This document shows, piece after piece, positions 25,579 through 35,091 of a stretch of 64,000 nt of DNA. The translations under genes and the position numbers were made by a program. How positions within the stretch are numbered: the stretch's first letter is position 1; every line of letters starts with the position of its first letter. This DNA is from Coxiellaceae bacterium (GTDB taxonomy: Bacteria > Pseudomonadota > Gammaproteobacteria > Coxiellales > Coxiellaceae): contig JARGOB010000003.1 in the NCBI GenBank assembly GCA_029212925.1, positions 124,001 to 188,000 of the forward strand, in the 5' to 3' direction. A model generated the notes under the pieces. The model made no database searches and was not told where the DNA came from. It saw nothing but the letters and a program-made list of their open reading frames with translations.

Positions 25579-26673
25579 ATGAGCCCTTGGAAATCCATCG
25601 TGCTGCTGAGTTATATCAGTACGGCCTCAATCAGCGCGGCATTATTAACCCCGGCGTTACCGGCGATTGCGCAGTATTATGCAATTGGCCAGAGCACGGT
25701 CATGGCGGTGGTGTCGTGGTTTTTATTTGGCTATGTGATTGGCCAATTGATTTATGGACCATTGGCTAATCGCTGGGGAAGCTTATGGGCTTTGCGCGTT
25801 GGTTTGTTGATTAACTTAATTGGTATCGCCTTAGCAGGCGCATCACTGTTATCGCATTCATTTTTGTTGTTGGTGATAGCGCGCATTGTTATGGCGTTAG
25901 GAACGGCGGCGGGCTTATCGTGTGGCATGATGTTAATACATGATTATTGTGACAAGGCGCAAGCGCCAAAGGTGCTGGCTTATGCGATTGTTAGTTTTAC
26001 TGTCGGAATTGGTGCCGCCGTGTCAGTCGGCGGTTATATTACGCAATATTTATCGTGGACTGTTTTATTGTTGGTGTTGTTGGTGCACGGTATTGTGATG
26101 TTGCTATCGACACTATTCTTTCAGCCATTATCGCAGCCTCAGCACAGCATTTCTGTTAGCACGATTATTGGCAACTATATGGCGGCACTGAAAAGTGTGC
26201 GTTTGTTTATATTTTCGTTGGTGGTGGGTATATGTTCCATGGTGTCTTATTGTTATAGCGCTGCTGCACCATTGATTGCTCATCAGCAATTGCATTTAAG
26301 TTCGGCGGCATATGGCAATTGGAATGCGTTGAATATGGTAGGGATGTTATTTAGCGGTATTTTAGCGCGTGCATTGATGCACCGGTTGGGGGCGCAACGC
26401 TTGGTGGCTGTTGGTATGGTCGGTGTGCTGGTCGCCTTTGCAGCGCTGGTATTGCTGCATAGTGAATATACGTTAACGCCGTTACTGTTTTTTAGTGGTA
26501 CCGCGCTAATGTATTTGTTTTCGGGGTTATTATTCCCTGCGGGTTCATGGTTGGCTTTAGAAAATGCAAAAGACCGCGCTTCAGCGTCGAGCATGATGAG
26601 TTTCATCAATATGAGTACGGCTTTTGTGGCGGTGCTGTTGATGGGGCATGTGTTGTCTTTAGGCCATTGCTAA
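25579..26673 (+). CDS. MFS drug/metabolite transporter
   Basis: The 364-residue protein has about twelve hydrophobic helices and resembles Bcr/CflA-type or YdhP-type proton-driven exporters. Signature A of MFS lies in the loop between helices 2 and 3: QLIYGPLANRWGSLWALRVG. The length is slightly below the usual 390-400 residues. SD sequence AAAAGGAA precedes the ATG. The divergent LysR gene probably regulates it. Confidence 0.87.
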   Translation: MSPWKSIVLLSYISTASISAALLTPALPAIAQYYAIGQSTVMAVVSWFLFGYVIGQLIYGPLANRWGSLWALRVGLLINLIGIALAGASLLSHSFLLLVIARIVMALGTAAGLSCGMMLIHDYCDKAQAPKVLAYAIVSFTVGIGAAVSVGGYITQYLSWTVLLLVLLVHGIVMLLSTLFFQPLSQPQHSISVSTIIGNYMAALKSVRLFIFSLVVGICSMVSYCYSAAAPLIAHQQLHLSSAAYGNWNALNMVGMLFSGILARALMHRLGAQRLVAVGMVGVLVAFAALVLLHSEYTLTPLLFFSGTALMYLFSGLLFPAGSWLALENAKDRASASSMMSFINMSTAFVAVLLMGHVLSLGHC

Positions 26674-26695
26674 CTCGCACTGGCCACTATATAAT
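26667..26695 (+). promoter_or_regulatory. Sigma-70 promoter for the ABC-F gene
   Basis: TTGCTA (26667-26672), a 17-base spacer and TATAAT (26690-26695) form a near-consensus promoter. It overlaps the end of the MFS gene and lies 27 bases before the start codon at 26722. Confidence 0.65.
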
Positions 26696-26721
26696 CCGCC
26701 GATTAACTGGCGGAACGTCTG

Positions 26722-28287
26722 ATGATAACCATACAAAACGCAACCCTTTCTTACGGTGCTAATCCACTGATTGAAGACATCAATTTAGCCATTTACAACA
26801 AGCAGGTTGTTGGCTTGGTAGGCTCGAATGGCTGCGGTAAAACCAGCTTATTAGCAGCGCTGCAAGGTGATGGGCCTTTGTCCAGAGGCGAAATCTCGAT
26901 TAAATCAGACGCGCGTTTGTCCAGTTTGGAGCAAGAAATCACCGGTCTTGAGCGATCGGCGCATGATTATGTGTTGGGTTCGGATGCTCATCTAAGTGGA
27001 ATCTATCAGAAGTTAGCGCAAGCAGAAGAGGTGCAAGACTATGCAGCGATGATGGATTGTCATGGTGAGTTAGCTGAGTGTGACGGTTACCGTGCGGAAT
27101 CGATTATTGCCAAAATATTAGTGGGCTTAGGCTTTATGCAGGAAGATTTACAAAAACCGGTATCGAGTTTTTCAGGTGGTTGGCGTATGCGGTTGAATTT
27201 GGCACGCTGTTTATTTGCGCCCAGTGAAATTTTATTACTCGATGAACCGACCAATCACTTGGACTTTGAAAGTGTGGTGTGGTTGCAAGCGCATATTAAA
27301 TCCTATCCGGGTATTGTGGTGTTGGTATCGCATGATAGGGATTTTTTAGATTCGATCGTGACCCATGTTGCGCACGTAGAAAATCACCAATTAAAGATGT
27401 ATACCGGCAGTTATTCAACGTTTGAAAAAGAACGCGCGATGAATTTAGCGATTCAAGGTGCGCAGCATCGCAAGCAACAAGCTAAGATTCAACATATGCA
27501 ATCGTATGTGGATCGTTTTCGTTTTAAAGCATCGAAGGCAAAGCAAGCACAGAGCCGCTTGAAGGCTATTGAACGCATTGAACAAGTGGCTGCTGTGCAT
27601 GAATCATCGCCATTTAGTTTTGAGTTTTCAGCACCGGATAGCATGCCGGACCCGATGATTACGTTGAATAAAGTCAATTTGGGCTATGGCGATCATACCG
27701 TATTAAAGCAATTAAACTTCAGTATTCGTGCGGGTCAACGCATTGGTTTATTGGGTGTCAATGGTGCCGGTAAGAGTACATTGATTAAAGCGTTGTGTGG
27801 TACGTTACAACCGCAAGCAGGTAAGCTACAAATCTTCACCGGTGTGCGCATTGGTTACTTTGAGCAGCACCAGGTGGATAGTTTGCCGTTGGAATCAACA
27901 GCGCTGGAGTACATGCGCTCGGTGGCGCCGAAAGCAGCGGAACGCACGGTGACACAGTTCTTAGCCGGTTTTGCGTTTAGTCGTGATCAAACCTTGCAAA
28001 CCATTAATACGTTTTCCGGTGGTGAGAAGGCGCGTTTAGCTTTGGCAGTGATTGTTTGGCAACGACCTGGTCTTTTATTGCTCGATGAACCGACTAACCA
28101 CCTGGACATGGAAATGCGCGAAGCATTGATGCTAGCGCTACAAAGCTACGAAGGCAGTGTCGTATTGGTGACGCATGATCGTTACTTATTGCGTACCTTG
28201 GTCGATGAGCTGTTCACCGTGGCGGATGCCAGGGTGGCGCCCTATGAGGGCAATGTGGAAGACTACAGCTCGAGCTGTTATTCTTAA
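26722..28287 (+). CDS. ABC-F family ATPase, YheS-like
   Basis: Two ATP-binding cassettes lie in one soluble chain. Each has Walker A (GSNGCGKTS at about 33 and GVNGAGKST at about 343), an ABC signature (FSGGWRMRLNLA and FSGGEKARLALA) and Walker B with LLLDEPTNHLD. The linker between them has the helical ABC-F form with QSYVDRFRFKASKAKQAQSR, closely like E. coli YheS. ABC-F proteins act on the ribosome, not in membranes. At 521 residues it lacks the C-terminal extension of about 100 residues found in YheS. Confidence 0.9.
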   Translation: MITIQNATLSYGANPLIEDINLAIYNKQVVGLVGSNGCGKTSLLAALQGDGPLSRGEISIKSDARLSSLEQEITGLERSAHDYVLGSDAHLSGIYQKLAQAEEVQDYAAMMDCHGELAECDGYRAESIIAKILVGLGFMQEDLQKPVSSFSGGWRMRLNLARCLFAPSEILLLDEPTNHLDFESVVWLQAHIKSYPGIVVLVSHDRDFLDSIVTHVAHVENHQLKMYTGSYSTFEKERAMNLAIQGAQHRKQQAKIQHMQSYVDRFRFKASKAKQAQSRLKAIERIEQVAAVHESSPFSFEFSAPDSMPDPMITLNKVNLGYGDHTVLKQLNFSIRAGQRIGLLGVNGAGKSTLIKALCGTLQPQAGKLQIFTGVRIGYFEQHQVDSLPLESTALEYMRSVAPKAAERTVTQFLAGFAFSRDQTLQTINTFSGGEKARLALAVIVWQRPGLLLLDEPTNHLDMEMREALMLALQSYEGSVVLVTHDRYLLRTLVDELFTVADARVAPYEGNVEDYSSSCYS

Positions 28288-28314
28288 CCTTGTCATCTCG
28301 GGCTTGGTGCTGTC

Positions 28315-28336
28315 ATCCCGGACCCTGATCCGGGAT
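28315..28336. repeat. REP-like palindrome
   Basis: ATCCCGGA (28315-28322) and TCCGGGAT (28329-28336) form an 8-bp stem with loop CCCTGA. The flanking TGTCATC and CCAGG extend the well-known extragenic palindromic repeat found in many intracellular Alpha- and Gammaproteobacteria. A related half site TGTCATCTCGGG lies 20 bases upstream. Confidence 0.6.
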
Positions 28337-28365
28337 CCAGGAATTTAATAAATAAGGACTTTATC

Positions 28366-28857
28366 ATGAAACGATTACTACTACCCTTGGTTACTCTACT
28401 GTTAGCGCTGACTTGCCAATGGTCATTAGCTGTTCAACAGGTAACCGGCGTGAAAACCGTAACCAGTCAATACAACGTTAAGCAAACGGTGCAACGATTG
28501 GTGGTGATTTTGCGCCGTGATAACTTTGTTGTGCGTGGGCTGATTGACCATCAAGCGATTGCCAAATCATTGGGGCATAAGGTCAACGCTAATATCGAAA
28601 TCTTGGCCGGTCGTCCTGATTTTGATTACCCGTTAATTAATGCTAACCCGATGTCTGCATTATTTTTACCGATGGCATTTGTGGTGTGGGAAGATAAGGG
28701 GCGTGTAACCCACGTGTCTTATTGGGATCCAAAAAACAATATTACACCGATGCTAGATTTAAAAAACCCAGATGCTATTAAGGCGGTTGATAAAATGTCT
28801 ACCCGTTTGGCATTTTTAATATCTAAAGCCACCGAAGCTAACGGTAATAAGCGCTAA
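28366..28857 (+). CDS. Exported DUF302-family protein
   Basis: The 163-residue product has a signal peptide (MKRLLLPLVTLLLALTCQWSLA, residues 1-22) and a DUF302 domain covering about 40-150. The end of the domain carries the NPMSALFLPMAFVVWEDKGRVTHVSY segment. DUF302 proteins form a small alpha-beta fold of unknown role. AAGGA precedes the ATG. A GC-rich hairpin follows the stop. Confidence 0.78.
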   Translation: MKRLLLPLVTLLLALTCQWSLAVQQVTGVKTVTSQYNVKQTVQRLVVILRRDNFVVRGLIDHQAIAKSLGHKVNANIEILAGRPDFDYPLINANPMSALFLPMAFVVWEDKGRVTHVSYWDPKNNITPMLDLKNPDAIKAVDKMSTRLAFLISKATEANGNKR

Positions 28858-28863
28858 AAAAAC

Positions 28864-28883
28864 ACCGGGGTTCTAACCCCGGT
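28864..28883. terminator. GC-rich hairpin after the DUF302 gene
   Basis: ACCGGGG (28864-28870) and CCCCGGT (28877-28883) form a stem around TTCTAA, 6 bases after the DUF302 stop. The plus side is followed only by TATCTTATT. A seven-base T run stands on the minus side. It is probably a weak terminator for the plus gene. Confidence 0.5.
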
Positions 28884-28998
28884 ATCTTATTGAATATATT
28901 GAATTATACCGTCCAGTAAAAAACACTTTATATATACCACCATCCTAGTAACATGGCCTTATGTGATGCTGTGTCAGTGCATAGGATAGGTATTAATA

Positions 28999-31900
28999 AT
29001 GAGAAAAGTTTTAAAGCATATAATCTCTGAGCAAATGGCAGACAACTTTTGGGATGAGCTGTGTCGTGACGGTGATACATTAGATTATTTAAGCGTCGGT
29101 GATTTTCTAATGCTTTTTACTGGAAGTAAAGCGAGCGCGGTTCCGTTTATTTTGGCGGCCTATGTAGAGAATTACCCCGATGGCTATGATCCATTTATTT
29201 TGATGCATTTAAGAAACAAGCTTCGTCAGTGGGTTGCTGACGAAGCCGGGTTTCTTGTGTGGGGTGTTAGTGAAGATGACTTGGTAATTAATGAAGACTT
29301 TTATGAGGCATTTGTATTTAATCTAGGGCCCACTAAGCGCGCTCTTTTTTCTGCACGACCAACCAATGCTGTTGAGTGGCAGGTGTTATCTAACAGCTTA
29401 CCGCTTCTTAATGAGCAGTTTATATTTGATGTGATTACTGGTGATTCTGATGATGAGTTTGAACGGGTCATTGCTTTACCATTTTTTGATCCGTACGCTT
29501 ATTTGCGTGGTGTGCATGATTATTTTACTCAAATCAATGCGAGTGAATACCTATCCGAAGGGCAAAAAGCTCGCCGTATAGAGCGCATTAAGCAGTTGCA
29601 GCAAGCGAGTTGTGAAGCGACCGGTCGGTCATGCTTAACCATGCATATGTCACGACAGCCGTTTGGTTTTGTTGATTTGACAGGGTTTTCTAATGCAATA
29701 GCAGCAGATGATCCCCCGATGGCTCCTGCGGATTATGTTGTAGATGATGTTAATCCTGACATTATTACACGATTTTTTACATTACTTAGGTGGTTAGAGG
29801 CGCAAGGTTTTGTCGCCATTGCTGAAAAGCTAGAGGCTAATACATCAATTCGTATGGCACATACCTTTAATCAAACTGTTTATCGATTGGAATTGTTTTG
29901 TGCCAATATCTGGTCTACATTACAAAAACCCGATTTTGTAGAGACAATTTATTATGAGGCGGGTGTTGAAGTAAAGGCATTAAAGTGCCGTGAAAATTTC
30001 GCTAATACAGATATTATTGGTCAAATGGATAATTGCGCCGCGGGAGTCGAAGAAGCATTTATGGCTTTAGAGAGTTTCTTAGCTATTCCATTCCATCAAA
30101 AAATATTTAATGACGTCAAAAGACAACAGTTAATGTATTTTCACCAACAATATGGCACACGTCCGGGTCTACAGGTTCATGTTGATGAGGCGGAGCTCTT
30201 GCGGTCTTTAGGTTTATTTATACCGGAGGCCTACAAAACTGATCCCTATCGTCTACCTATCGCTACAACACATTTACAATCATTAGGTCAGAAAATACTC
30301 GCGATGTATCGATCTTCACTTGCAGAACAATGTCACAGTGTCAGCGCATGGTTGCAACAATGTAGAAAAAGGCGCAGCTTCATTTATGATGATGATTGTT
30401 CACTCACTCTACTAATGAAAATAACTCAAGCTTTGTCTGAAATTGATATAAAAATGACAGTCACTGAGCTAGTAAGTGGTATAACCGAGTTAAATACTGA
30501 AGAGGCACCGGATTGGTGTTATGGTTCTTCAGAAAAAAATGAGATCATGATCAACGAGGATTTACTGAGTCAGCTTATAGTTGAGGTTAATCAAAAATTT
30601 GCTGCTTTAGTATGTGATCAGGAAATAATTTATGACGATGTTAGCTTGCAGGTGCTCGAGCAAATATTGTTTGAAATATTACAAGCAGATGAAGATTTAA
30701 CTAAAACACAACTATCAGTCTTAGATGCTGTACTGCAAGCGCCTGATGGTTTGTATCTTATGAACGGTGTTATTGGTGCAATGCACGAGATAGGGCTTTC
30801 TGTCATCGCAAAAAATTTACTGATACCTGCCAACAATGGCAATAGCATCTATATGACTTATGCTACAACTCATGGGCTCGCACCTTATTTTGTTGGCGCA
30901 CGTCTGCATAATGAAAATTCTCGTTACGAAGTGAGATATACCGATACTGACTTTAATGCATTATATAATGAACTTAAAACGTTTGAGTCCGTAGATTGTT
31001 CTGTTCGTGAGACAGCAACAGAAGAAGAAATGAAGGATGAGGGTGGTGATGAATCTATAACAGTTGCGCGACAATACCATCATCAAACGGAAATGTTATT
31101 AACAGCACCTGGCGCAGTAAATTTTTGGCTGGGGTGTTTGGCGGTTGATGGTGAGTATAGTTCGCCGGAAGGGTTGTTAGGTCGACTATTAATTTACTTT
31201 ACGGTTAATGATGTTCACCCTTACCAATTTGACAATTTTGTTGAATTACTTCTTGCGTTTATGCGAGATTGCCCTGATGAGGGAGCATTGGCAGAGAGTT
31301 ACCTTGAAGAAAGAAAGCGATCTCAATTAGCCGCAGGAAATTATCAAGCCTACTTGGCTACCGCTGTATTATTACCAGAGCAAACATTGGATCAAGAAAA
31401 ATTTGATGCAATAACGGCTGATGATTTGATAATCGAAAATGAGCTTTCATTGCAGCACTATGCACAATTAGTAGATGGTTCTGATGTCAGCATCGCAATG
31501 CAAGCTGCCGAAAAAGCGAAACACTGGCAAACAAATCTGGGTGATGCTGCAACACCAATGCAAAGTGAAATTTTTTCGCAGTTAAGTGAGTTTAATGCCT
31601 CTGGAATCGATTTTGAAGCAATTGTCAGTTTGATGTTAAGCCTTCAAACTGTCAGACCTAGTAAGGAAATTGTTGAGGATATGTTTCAAATAACACAAAA
31701 GTTAAAAGCTATTTTAAGTCATGAGGACTGCTTGGCTTTGTGTGATTATATTAGCAAGCAGAATCCACGAAGAAACCCACTACATATTGATGTTTTATTG
31801 TCATGCTTAGTTTTGCCTGAAGGTAGTGATAGGAAGGAGGCTATTGAAAAATTAATATCGAGTCGTGAAGCATTTTCAAAAGTACATTATCTATATGATT

Positions 31901-33045
31901 TGATTTTGACAATTACAGCACTGGTAAAAGTGTTGGGTGTTGAGTCAAAAGATGCAATTCAAAGCTGTATAACACATGATAAAGTGCGTAGTCTTATCAA
32001 TGACGAATCTGATTTTCGCCATTTATGTTACGGGCTTGCGAACGCTTTGCCGAAATATGCTAATGAAAACATTATATTAGTTATCGGTTTTACTAATCTG
32101 CTTCGATTTTTTGAAATAAAATCTTTTGTCAAATGGGCTTTATCACTTGAGCATGATGGTGGGGTGGATCCTGCTGTTATCCTTCGTCATATTGATTATT
32201 GGGAAGTGGTAGATACGTATAATGATCTGATTTTTCTCGTATCTCATATTGCTTCAGAATTAAAGGATGAATCTAAAGATATATTCGAGTTGCTGTTAGA
32301 TCCTAAAAAAATGAAACCAGATATTAAGCGTGATTTCAATTTTATATGTGTGATTAGTATTATTACTAAGGTATTGGGCAGTGAATCCAATGCAATAATT
32401 ACAAAATTACTGCAGGATGAAGTGCTTTTTCGCAATGCTTTTGTAGATTGTGATGCTGGTTTTGATAAAGTATTATATATGATAGGAAGATTACCAGATA
32501 TTGCGGGTGAGCAAGCAGCAGAAACAGCTTCAACTTTGGTGCAGTCTGCGGTGTCATTCGGCGCTATTAAAAGCACGGCAAGCTTGGTATGGGCTATCAA
32601 GAAAATATATTTCACTTTTGCAAGTTCTGGGGTGGATGTGATGGACATGCTGTTTGCTAAGGCTTGTAGTAATAATTTAATTACCTCTGTGGAGGAGGTG
32701 TGCGGTATTAGTTGCATGCTTACTGGTTTATTCAAATCGGAAGCTTTCTTTCGTATTGAGGCTTTTGTCAATCAACCAGAAATCCAAAGGCTGTTTGATT
32801 GTGCTGGCAAAAGAAAACGATTATATAATGCTCTACGTGGTAAACTACTTCCGCCTCAATTAATGCATATTACTAATTTGCTTGAAACCCCCAGCGTGTC
32901 TTCACTTGGTCTATTTAGCGAGGCGCCAGCTGTTGTTGAAGAGTCTCCGCCAGTTGTTGAGGATGGGCCACTTGTTGGTGAAGGTGTGGATTCACCTCCA
33001 GGTGATGCTGAGGAAAAACCTGACGCTGCTCCTGGGCCTACTTAA
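28999..33045 (+). CDS. 1348-residue unknown protein, candidate effector
   Basis: No known domain is recognised. The protein is acidic, largely helical, and has no signal peptide or membrane helix. Two segments about 150 residues apart look like copies of one repeat: ALVKVLGVESKDAIQ near residue 975 and IITKVLGSESNAII near 1120, which suggests an alpha-solenoid in the last third. The C-terminal 45 residues are rich in proline, glutamate and valine, similar to the tail of the Wip-like phosphatase at 3086. The stop overlaps the convergent aroA stop by 4 bases. A host-directed role is possible but not shown. Confidence 0.6.
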   Translation: MRKVLKHIISEQMADNFWDELCRDGDTLDYLSVGDFLMLFTGSKASAVPFILAAYVENYPDGYDPFILMHLRNKLRQWVADEAGFLVWGVSEDDLVINEDFYEAFVFNLGPTKRALFSARPTNAVEWQVLSNSLPLLNEQFIFDVITGDSDDEFERVIALPFFDPYAYLRGVHDYFTQINASEYLSEGQKARRIERIKQLQQASCEATGRSCLTMHMSRQPFGFVDLTGFSNAIAADDPPMAPADYVVDDVNPDIITRFFTLLRWLEAQGFVAIAEKLEANTSIRMAHTFNQTVYRLELFCANIWSTLQKPDFVETIYYEAGVEVKALKCRENFANTDIIGQMDNCAAGVEEAFMALESFLAIPFHQKIFNDVKRQQLMYFHQQYGTRPGLQVHVDEAELLRSLGLFIPEAYKTDPYRLPIATTHLQSLGQKILAMYRSSLAEQCHSVSAWLQQCRKRRSFIYDDDCSLTLLMKITQALSEIDIKMTVTELVSGITELNTEEAPDWCYGSSEKNEIMINEDLLSQLIVEVNQKFAALVCDQEIIYDDVSLQVLEQILFEILQADEDLTKTQLSVLDAVLQAPDGLYLMNGVIGAMHEIGLSVIAKNLLIPANNGNSIYMTYATTHGLAPYFVGARLHNENSRYEVRYTDTDFNALYNELKTFESVDCSVRETATEEEMKDEGGDESITVARQYHHQTEMLLTAPGAVNFWLGCLAVDGEYSSPEGLLGRLLIYFTVNDVHPYQFDNFVELLLAFMRDCPDEGALAESYLEERKRSQLAAGNYQAYLATAVLLPEQTLDQEKFDAITADDLIIENELSLQHYAQLVDGSDVSIAMQAAEKAKHWQTNLGDAATPMQSEIFSQLSEFNASGIDFEAIVSLMLSLQTVRPSKEIVEDMFQITQKLKAILSHEDCLALCDYISKQNPRRNPLHIDVLLSCLVLPEGSDRKEAIEKLISSREAFSKVHYLYDLILTITALVKVLGVESKDAIQSCITHDKVRSLINDESDFRHLCYGLANALPKYANENIILVIGFTNLLRFFEIKSFVKWALSLEHDGGVDPAVILRHIDYWEVVDTYNDLIFLVSHIASELKDESKDIFELLLDPKKMKPDIKRDFNFICVISIITKVLGSESNAIITKLLQDEVLFRNAFVDCDAGFDKVLYMIGRLPDIAGEQAAETASTLVQSAVSFGAIKSTASLVWAIKKIYFTFASSGVDVMDMLFAKACSNNLITSVEEVCGISCMLTGLFKSEAFFRIEAFVNQPEIQRLFDCAGKRKRLYNALRGKLLPPQLMHITNLLETPSVSSLGLFSEAPAVVEESPPVVEDGPLVGEGVDSPPGDAEEKPDAAPGPT

Positions 33046-34334
33046 CTTTCAGGGCTAATGGCTTGCATATGGCTGTTAAAGTTCGGGTAGCTTTTCGCTA
33101 TGCAGTCGGTGTCATTGATTTGTGTGGTGCCGGAAAAGGTAGCGCTAGCGGCGATACATAATGCCATGGCGATGCGATGATCATGCTGGCTATTTACAGT
33201 TGCCGATTGTAATAGGCTTGGCTCGATGATTAAACCATCTGCTGTCACTTTTATATCAGCTGCCATGTTGTTTAAGCCATCGGCAATCGCTTGTAATCGA
33301 TTGCTTTCTTTGTGCTGGGTATTGCTGGCGCCAGTGATAGTGACTGTGTCATTGGCAAAGCACGCTAATACAGTAAGAATCGCGATGGCATCATTAAAAT
33401 CTTGAATATCGTACCGGCCGCCGTTTATTTTACCATCGCCTAAATATGTTAATTGTTGTTTGGCGTGATCTTTTTGTAATGGAATTCCTATTGTTTCTAA
33501 TAAATCAAATAACTGTTTATCACCTTGAGGGTCATTAAAGTCTAAACCTGTAAGTGTGATAGGGCGGCTGTGAATTATAGATGCAATCAGTGGAAAGGCG
33601 GCGCTGGAAAAATCTCCAGGTATTGTGGTTTCAAAGGCTTTAATGGTTTGTTGGCCTTGGATCTTGTAATGTCCTTCACTCAATTCCGTGTAATACAGCC
33701 CAAGTTTGTCTAACCAATAGAGCGTTAATGCTACCCAGCTTGGTTCGGTTAGTGGTGCAGCGTTAATGGTAGTTGTGCCTTCGAGTTGTGTGGCTAATAA
33801 AATTAAACTGGATACCGGTTGTGCGAATTGCCCGCTGACGGCAGCTTTGCCGGCATGGCATGCCCCTTGAATAGTGAGAGGCGCTAATCCGTTGTTGTTT
33901 TGACTGGTCGCATTGCCGCCCAGTTGATTAATACCATCGATGACGGCTTGCATAGGACGGCGTTGTCTTATCGATTCATCGCCATCAAAACTAACCGGCC
34001 CATCGCACAGTGCGGCCATAGCGCTGCAAAAGCGTAATACTTGACCAGAGTTTCCGCAATCAATAGATAGTTGTGGTGTTTTTGGTTTACCCGCAAATCC
34101 TTTAATGTGTAACGTGTTTTCATTACGGACGATAGTTGCGCTAAAAAGTTTACAAGCAGTAATCATGCTGTCGGTATCAGGTGAGTCGAGCACATTATGT
34201 ATTATGCTTGTACCTTCCGACATGCTGGCAAACCAAATGGCGCGCAAGGTATGGGACTTAGAGGGCGGCACGGCGAGTGTTACCCTATCGGATTTGCCGC
34301 TTGGCGCGCAGGACCGTATACTAATGTTTTGCAT
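33042..34334 (-). CDS. aroA: 3-phosphoshikimate 1-carboxyvinyltransferase (EPSP synthase)
   Basis: AroA joins shikimate-3-phosphate and phosphoenolpyruvate on the way to chorismate. Motifs present are PPSKSHTLRA near residue 22, the NSGQVLRFCSAMAAL segment, DESIRQRRP, SGQFAQPVSSLI, and DHRIAMALCIAA near the C-terminus. The phosphate-binding PSKSHT and NSGQ segments differ from the enteric KSISNR and NAGT forms, so the enzyme is a divergent type. The start at 34334 is chosen because the frame upstream (to 34433) has no family match. Confidence 0.92.
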   Translation of the reverse strand: MQNISIRSCAPSGKSDRVTLAVPPSKSHTLRAIWFASMSEGTSIIHNVLDSPDTDSMITACKLFSATIVRNENTLHIKGFAGKPKTPQLSIDCGNSGQVLRFCSAMAALCDGPVSFDGDESIRQRRPMQAVIDGINQLGGNATSQNNNGLAPLTIQGACHAGKAAVSGQFAQPVSSLILLATQLEGTTTINAAPLTEPSWVALTLYWLDKLGLYYTELSEGHYKIQGQQTIKAFETTIPGDFSSAAFPLIASIIHSRPITLTGLDFNDPQGDKQLFDLLETIGIPLQKDHAKQQLTYLGDGKINGGRYDIQDFNDAIAILTVLACFANDTVTITGASNTQHKESNRLQAIADGLNNMAADIKVTADGLIIEPSLLQSATVNSQHDHRIAMALCIAASATFSGTTQINDTDCIAKSYPNFNSHMQAISPES

Positions 34335-34459
34335 AGACGGGATTATCGGATGTAAGGTAATAAGATGCAACCAAAAGCTTTGAATCCATCTGTAAATCCT
34401 ATTCGTTTTGTACGTTATGTGTGCGTTATGCATGCTGATGACAACTAACAGGTGTATTC

Positions 34460-34630
34460 ATGAAGCCACCCAAATTAGTAAAACCTAAAGCACTACGTAA
34501 AGAAATTACTTTAGCGATTATAGTCAAAATGATTTTAATCTTTTTGATTTGGTATTTTTGCTTTTCTAATCCGGTGAGTAAGCACCTTACAGAAGCCAAG
34601 TTCCTGGCGCATGTTACGGCATCGAAATAA
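34460..34630 (+). CDS. CydP-like cytochrome oxidase small subunit
   Basis: The 56-residue reading frame is short but convincing: LRKEITLAIIVKMILIFLIWYFCFSNP has the CydP pattern, with an RE pair, a lysine inside the single membrane helix and an aromatic exit followed by NP. CydP proteins associate with cytochrome bd oxidase. Here no cydAB genes are near. The frame fits between aroA and the next minus gene, whose stop starts 2 bases after this one. The upstream GGTG is a weak ribosome site. Confidence 0.6.
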   Translation: MKPPKLVKPKALRKEITLAIIVKMILIFLIWYFCFSNPVSKHLTEAKFLAHVTASK

Positions 34631-34631
34631 G

Positions 34632-35000
34632 CTAACGGGCGCCGTGCTGAATCAATAAAACAGGCATTTTAATGCTCACATCGCTGTTGGGTAATTTATA
34701 TATACAGCTAGCCTCAAGCGTTACCGCGTAGGTTGATTGCATGAGGTGATCAAGCAATAAGCATTTACTGGTTTGGTTTATAGAGCCATCGCTGGTGCTA
34801 GATAAGGTCAGTGTTTTTTGTATGCGGTGGCCTGATAATATTTTGTTGATAGACACCGTATATTCGATAGGGTTGTTAGCGGTTGGGGTGATTGCCCGTG
34901 TGGCTTGCCATTTAAGCAGTGCGCCGCAAACAGTGTTGGGTTGTGCGAATGAAGTAGTCGTTAATATTAATAAGCCTAAACCGTAAAATGCTTTTTTCAT
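34632..35000 (-). CDS. Small exported protein, unknown
   Basis: The ATG at 35000 gives a clear signal peptide (MKKAFYGLGLLILTTTSFAQ) and a mature protein of about 100 residues with three cysteines and a beta-rich pattern. A GTG four codons upstream at 35012 is a less likely start. No family is recognised. It converges on the CydP-like gene. Confidence 0.6.
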   Translation of the reverse strand: MKKAFYGLGLLILTTTSFAQPNTVCGALLKWQATRAITPTANNPIEYTVSINKILSGHRIQKTLTLSSTSDGSINQTSKCLLLDHLMQSTYAVTLEASCIYKLPNSDVSIKMPVLLIQHGAR

Positions 35001-35091
35001 GAGTTTTTCCACGCGGTAATTATTTTATATGGTGGATAGTATAGGCCATAATATATCTGGTGTTGTATACACTCATTGAGTGTGCAGGTGG

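Noticed and set aside
32244..32771. 175-residue minus-strand frame inside the 1348-residue gene
   Set aside because: It is a shadow frame; the plus frame is continuous over 4 kb with normal codon use.
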